Of a stretch of DNA of 64,000 nucleotides, positions 61,136-64,000 are shown in pieces (positions within the stretch are counted from its first letter, which is position 1; each line of letters starts with the position of its first letter). The notes under the pieces were generated by a model, which saw only the letters and a list, made by a program, of their open reading frames with translations, searched no databases and was not told the DNA's origin. Position numbers and translations under genes: made by a program. The stretch is from NCBI RefSeq assembly GCF_010669125.1, contig NZ_CP048630.1, positions 1,550,001 to 1,614,000 on the forward strand. Direction: 5' to 3'. The DNA is from Ancylobacter pratisalsi. Lineage in GTDB: Bacteria; Pseudomonadota; Alphaproteobacteria; Rhizobiales; Xanthobacteraceae.

Positions 61136-63763
61136 TCAGCCGAGGGTGGGCTCCCAGTCGGTCATGTGCAGCACATTCCCGCCCAGCCTGGCAAAGGCCC
61201 GCTGCCGGCAAGAGAAAACGATGATCTGCTGGCTCAGCGCCTGGCGATGCAGCGCATTGAACATGCGCTCGATGCGGTCGTCGTCCGAATAGACCAGGGC
61301 ATCGTCGAGGATCACCGGCGCGGGTCTGCCATCCTGCGCCAGCAGCCGCGCGAAGGCGAGCCGGGTCAGCACGGAGAGCTGCTCGCGCATGCCCCCGCTC
61401 AGACGGTCGACTTCCTCGTCCTGCCCGTTGCGGCGGATGGTCTGCGGCAGCAGGGTCTTCTCGTCGAACACGATCGAGATGTCGTCGAACAGCAGGTGGA
61501 GCAGCGGGCGCAGTTCGGCCAGCACCGGCTGGAGATAGAGATCGCGCGCCGCCGAGCGCGACGCCTGCAGCGCCTCTCGCAACCGGCCGAGAACGGCAAC
61601 CTCGGTTTCGAAGGCGCTCACCCGCGACGCCGCGGCCTCACGCGCCTCACGCGCCTCACGCCACGCTTCCTCAACCGCATCGTCCGCTCGTGTTCGGATC
61701 TGGCCGGTGAGACCGGCAAGGGTCACGCGCAGCTGCGCCTCCTGCCGGTTCGCCGCCTCGTCGACCGATTTCACCCGGCGCAGCACCGCCTCCGCCGTCA
61801 CCAGATCGGGCGCCCGCGCCTCCAGCACCTGGGAGCGCGTCTCGCGGCTGCGCAGTTCCGCCTCCATCTCCGCGAACGCCGCCGCAAGGCCCGCCTCGCG
61901 AGTCTGGCGTTCCCCCTCCGGCCCCAGGCTCGCCTCCAGTCGGCTCAGTTCGCTCTCGATCGCAGCCAGGCTGGCTTGCGCGCTCATCAATGCGTCGATG
62001 GCCCGCTCGCGCTCCGGCTGGGCCTCGTGGGCACGGTTGCGCGCCGCGCCGACACGCTGCGCGGCGCGGGCGAGCAACTCCCGCACCTCCTGAGGGTCTC
62101 CGGTCAGTTCGAGCAGCGCTTCGGGGAGTGCCGCGCGCCGCGAAATCTCCTCGCGCAGCGCCTTAAGTCCTTCGGGTACAAGATGTTTCTTCTCGAAACG
62201 CAGCTGATCGAGTTCGGCAGCCTTGGCGGTCGCGGCCTCCTGCCGGCGATGGGCGTCATCGAGGCTGGAGACACCGATTTCCGCCAGCAGGGTGGCGCGT
62301 GCCTGCTCAGCCCGCTTCAGCGCACCGTCGGCATCCACCGGTCGGTTGGCGTGAACGGAGAGCGTCCCGATCCCCGGCAGATCAAGCCGCGCCACATCGC
62401 GCACCATGCGTTCATCGCCGTCGGGCCACTCCTGGCCGTCAATGATCACGCGCGTTTGGCTACCCGGCGCATAGGCGATGCGAAGTGACGGGCGCCCGGC
62501 CTCCTCGGCTGCCCGAAGCCGCGCGATGTCGAGTTCCAGGGCCTGCAAACGCTTGATGCTGCCCGCAGGCAACGTGATCGACGCCAATTCGGCCTCGCAC
62601 TCTTCCTCGCGCGTGCGGATCGCCTCGGCGCGCTCCAGCCGCTGTCGGAGGGCATCAAGCTCAAGTGCGGCCTGCCGGGCCTTCTGGGCCGCATCGAGCG
62701 CGCTCAAAAGCTCGCCCGCACGGCGTTCCTCGCTCTCGGCGGCTTCAACCTCGGCCCGAGCCTCCTCCACCGCGCGCGAGGCCGCGTTGCGCCGATGCTG
62801 CGTCGCGTCCCGCCGCTCACGCGCCGTCTCACGCTCTTGTTGGAGAACCGTAACCCGTTCCAATGCCTCGCGAAACGCCCTGAAATCGCGCCCGGCGGCC
62901 TCGAAGCGACTTCGGGCAAGGGCGGTCTCCGCCCTCGCCGCCTTCAGCGATTCCGCATGGTTCTTTGCCACCTCGAAAGCCGCTTCCGCCTCGGCAATCG
63001 CGGACCGGCGGGCGGTCTTATCATCGGCATTCTCGCATTCGGTCAGCCGCTTCAGGACACCTGTTCGCTGGTCAAGCGCTTCGCGTAGGGCATCGACCTC
63101 GGCCTTCAGGCGCACCTCTTCCCCGGTGAAACGCTCCAGTTCCTCAATCGCAGCCGCATAGGGCCCGCCGGCTTTGGGCTTTCCGGTAGCCGTGACCAAT
63201 GCACCCAGCTCAGCATTGCAGGCCTCGATGATCTGCGACATGCGCCGCCCGCCAGTAATCGCCTCGACCTCGCCCTGAACGGAGGTGAGGAGGCTCTCGC
63301 GGACCTGCCGCTCGTCCTCATCCTCCTTTCTTTTTTCCAGCCCCGTATTCCCCTGCCGCACCCACAGCAATCCGGCGGGTCCAGCCGTCCCGCCGCGAAT
63401 GAGGCCAGCGATGAAGCGCTCGGCCTCATCAGCCTGGGCAACGAGACGCCCTGTACCAAGATCCGTCACCGTCGCACGCCTTCCGCCGATGAACTGCTTG
63501 GTCAAGCGAAAGCGGCCTTCGGGAACGAGGATGTCCGCCTCAACCAACGGATTTCCGCCGCTATAGGGCTGCAGCCGTCGCACATCACGCGGCAGGCCCA
63601 TATGTGACTGAAAGAACAAGGCATGTAGCGCGTCGAAACTCGTCGATTTGCCATGCTCGTTGGCGGCGCACAGAACGTTTACGCCGTCGCCGATTCCTTC
63701 AATCGCCACGCCGCGTCGGGCGAAGCGCTTCACATTATAGAGCCTGAGCGCGGCTATCTTCAT
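61136..63763 (-). CDS. SMC/Rad50-like AAA ATPase (YhaN-type)
   Basis: An 875-residue ATPase with head domains at both ends and long coiled coils (rich in Glu, Arg, Ala at about 190-720). The P-loop reads AANEHGKST at 33-41, with Ala in place of the first Gly. The signature is LSGGMREQL and Walker B VILDDALVYSDDD. This layout fits ATPases that pair with an Mre11/SbcD-like nuclease in DNA repair. The start overlaps the upstream gene by 4 bases. Convergent with the TauE gene. Confidence 0.82.
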   Translation of the reverse strand: MKIAALRLYNVKRFARRGVAIEGIGDGVNVLCAANEHGKSTSFDALHALFFQSHMGLPRDVRRLQPYSGGNPLVEADILVPEGRFRLTKQFIGGRRATVTDLGTGRLVAQADEAERFIAGLIRGGTAGPAGLLWVRQGNTGLEKRKEDEDERQVRESLLTSVQGEVEAITGGRRMSQIIEACNAELGALVTATGKPKAGGPYAAAIEELERFTGEEVRLKAEVDALREALDQRTGVLKRLTECENADDKTARRSAIAEAEAAFEVAKNHAESLKAARAETALARSRFEAAGRDFRAFREALERVTVLQQERETARERRDATQHRRNAASRAVEEARAEVEAAESEERRAGELLSALDAAQKARQAALELDALRQRLERAEAIRTREEECEAELASITLPAGSIKRLQALELDIARLRAAEEAGRPSLRIAYAPGSQTRVIIDGQEWPDGDERMVRDVARLDLPGIGTLSVHANRPVDADGALKRAEQARATLLAEIGVSSLDDAHRRQEAATAKAAELDQLRFEKKHLVPEGLKALREEISRRAALPEALLELTGDPQEVRELLARAAQRVGAARNRAHEAQPERERAIDALMSAQASLAAIESELSRLEASLGPEGERQTREAGLAAAFAEMEAELRSRETRSQVLEARAPDLVTAEAVLRRVKSVDEAANRQEAQLRVTLAGLTGQIRTRADDAVEEAWREAREAREAAASRVSAFETEVAVLGRLREALQASRSAARDLYLQPVLAELRPLLHLLFDDISIVFDEKTLLPQTIRRNGQDEEVDRLSGGMREQLSVLTRLAFARLLAQDGRPAPVILDDALVYSDDDRIERMFNALHRQALSQQIIVFSCRQRAFARLGGNVLHMTDWEPTLG

Positions 63764-64000
63764 GAGGCGACGTGTTGGGCATAGGAGAACAGCCGCATCA
63801 ATGCGGCGCGTGCAACGTCTCGCTCGGCGAGAGATCTGGCAGGGTCGAGACTTTCCGCGCGCAACGCCTCGGCCGCCTCGCGCAAGGCGCCGGCTCGGTC
63901 GATCAGGTCAAGATCCTCGCTCTCGCAATTCGTCGCAAGTGCTGCATCATCAAGTTCGAGATAAGCGAACTCGGGCGTCGCCCGCGCGATCGCATCCATC
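63760..64000 (-). CDS. C-terminal fragment of a probable SbcD/YhaO-like DNA repair nuclease
   Basis: The last 80 or so codons of a gene cut by the right edge; an ATG at 63999 is in frame but is probably internal. The fragment is helical, charged and Ala-rich, ending MRLFSYAQHVAS. No catalytic motif is visible. The 4-base overlap with the SMC-like ATPase is the usual arrangement of nuclease-ATPase pairs, so the identity rests on context. Confidence 0.5.
   Translation of the reverse strand, partial: MDAIARATPEFAYLELDDAALATNCESEDLDLIDRAGALREAAEALRAESLDPARSLAERDVARAALMRLFSYAQHVAS

Overview
The window is high-GC alphaproteobacterial DNA, densely coding, with no rRNA, tRNA, insertion sequence, prophage or CRISPR array that I can see. 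The RpoE-ChrR pair, the smo-type polyol transporter, the many FCD-type GntR regulators and a methanol-metabolism-related cytochrome c suggest a metabolically versatile soil or rhizosphere member of the Hyphomicrobiales, possibly near Ancylobacter/Starkeya/Xanthobacter. That placement is inference.

Layout. 0-5.5 kb: an ECF sigma factor (RpoE) and its zinc anti-sigma factor ChrR, with the start of an alpha/beta hydrolase. They diverge from an FAD oxidoreductase - DUF1365 - cyclopropane-fatty-acid synthase operon, and RpoE-type promoters face both ways. This looks like a singlet-oxygen/lipid-modification module. 5.6-14.1 kb: a minus-strand polyol operon with HAD phosphatase, SorC-type regulator, SmoEFGK ABC transporter, mannitol 2-dehydrogenase and fructokinase. 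14.3-16.0 kb: two GntR/FCD regulators, the first with two winged-helix domains. 16.0-22.5 kb: a minus-strand amino-acid or guanidino-compound locus (DUF1989, ABC transporter, ureohydrolase), then GntR, a dihydrodipicolinate-synthase-like lyase and an SDR. It diverges from pxpBCA (5-oxoprolinase), which is followed by a four-cysteine cytochrome c.

26.2-39.1 kb: a catabolic island for an unidentified nitrogenous compound. Minus strand: M20 carbamoylase-like amidohydrolase, 2-hydroxyacid dehydrogenase, a CTP-synthase-like glutaminase with an unrecognised N-terminal domain, and a second double-winged-helix GntR. Plus strand: polar amino acid ABC transporter, M20 deacylase, enolase-superfamily enzyme, metal-free M24 hydrolase and a DHDPS-like lyase, closed by a strong terminator. 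A minus-strand aminotransferase follows. A shared 28-bp element lies in the intergenic regions upstream of the transporter and of the aminotransferase. A YGGTATACCR palindrome lies upstream of both the glutaminase gene and the DUF1989 gene at 22.5 kb, so the 16-22 and 26-39 kb loci may be co-regulated.

39.2-45.7 kb: an amide-use operon with a periplasmic binding protein, a permease-ATPase fusion, an acetamidase/formamidase, and an AraC regulator fused to a second acetamidase/formamidase domain. 45.9-55.9 kb: a hexuronate regulon. GntR, an AGE-family epimerase, a TRAP transporter and UxaC run leftwards; UxuA, UxuB and KdgK run rightwards. Together they convert glucuronate to 2-keto-3-deoxy-6-phosphogluconate. 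55.9-61.1 kb: a class III CoA-transferase, then a sulfur/redox group (SulP anion transporter, ArsR regulator, peroxiredoxin, TauE/SafE exporter). 61.1-64 kb: a large SMC-like ATPase overlapping its presumed nuclease partner, which runs off the end.

The best candidates for something undescribed are the 26-39 kb pathway with its unusual glutaminase and shared operators, and the AraC-acetamidase fusion.
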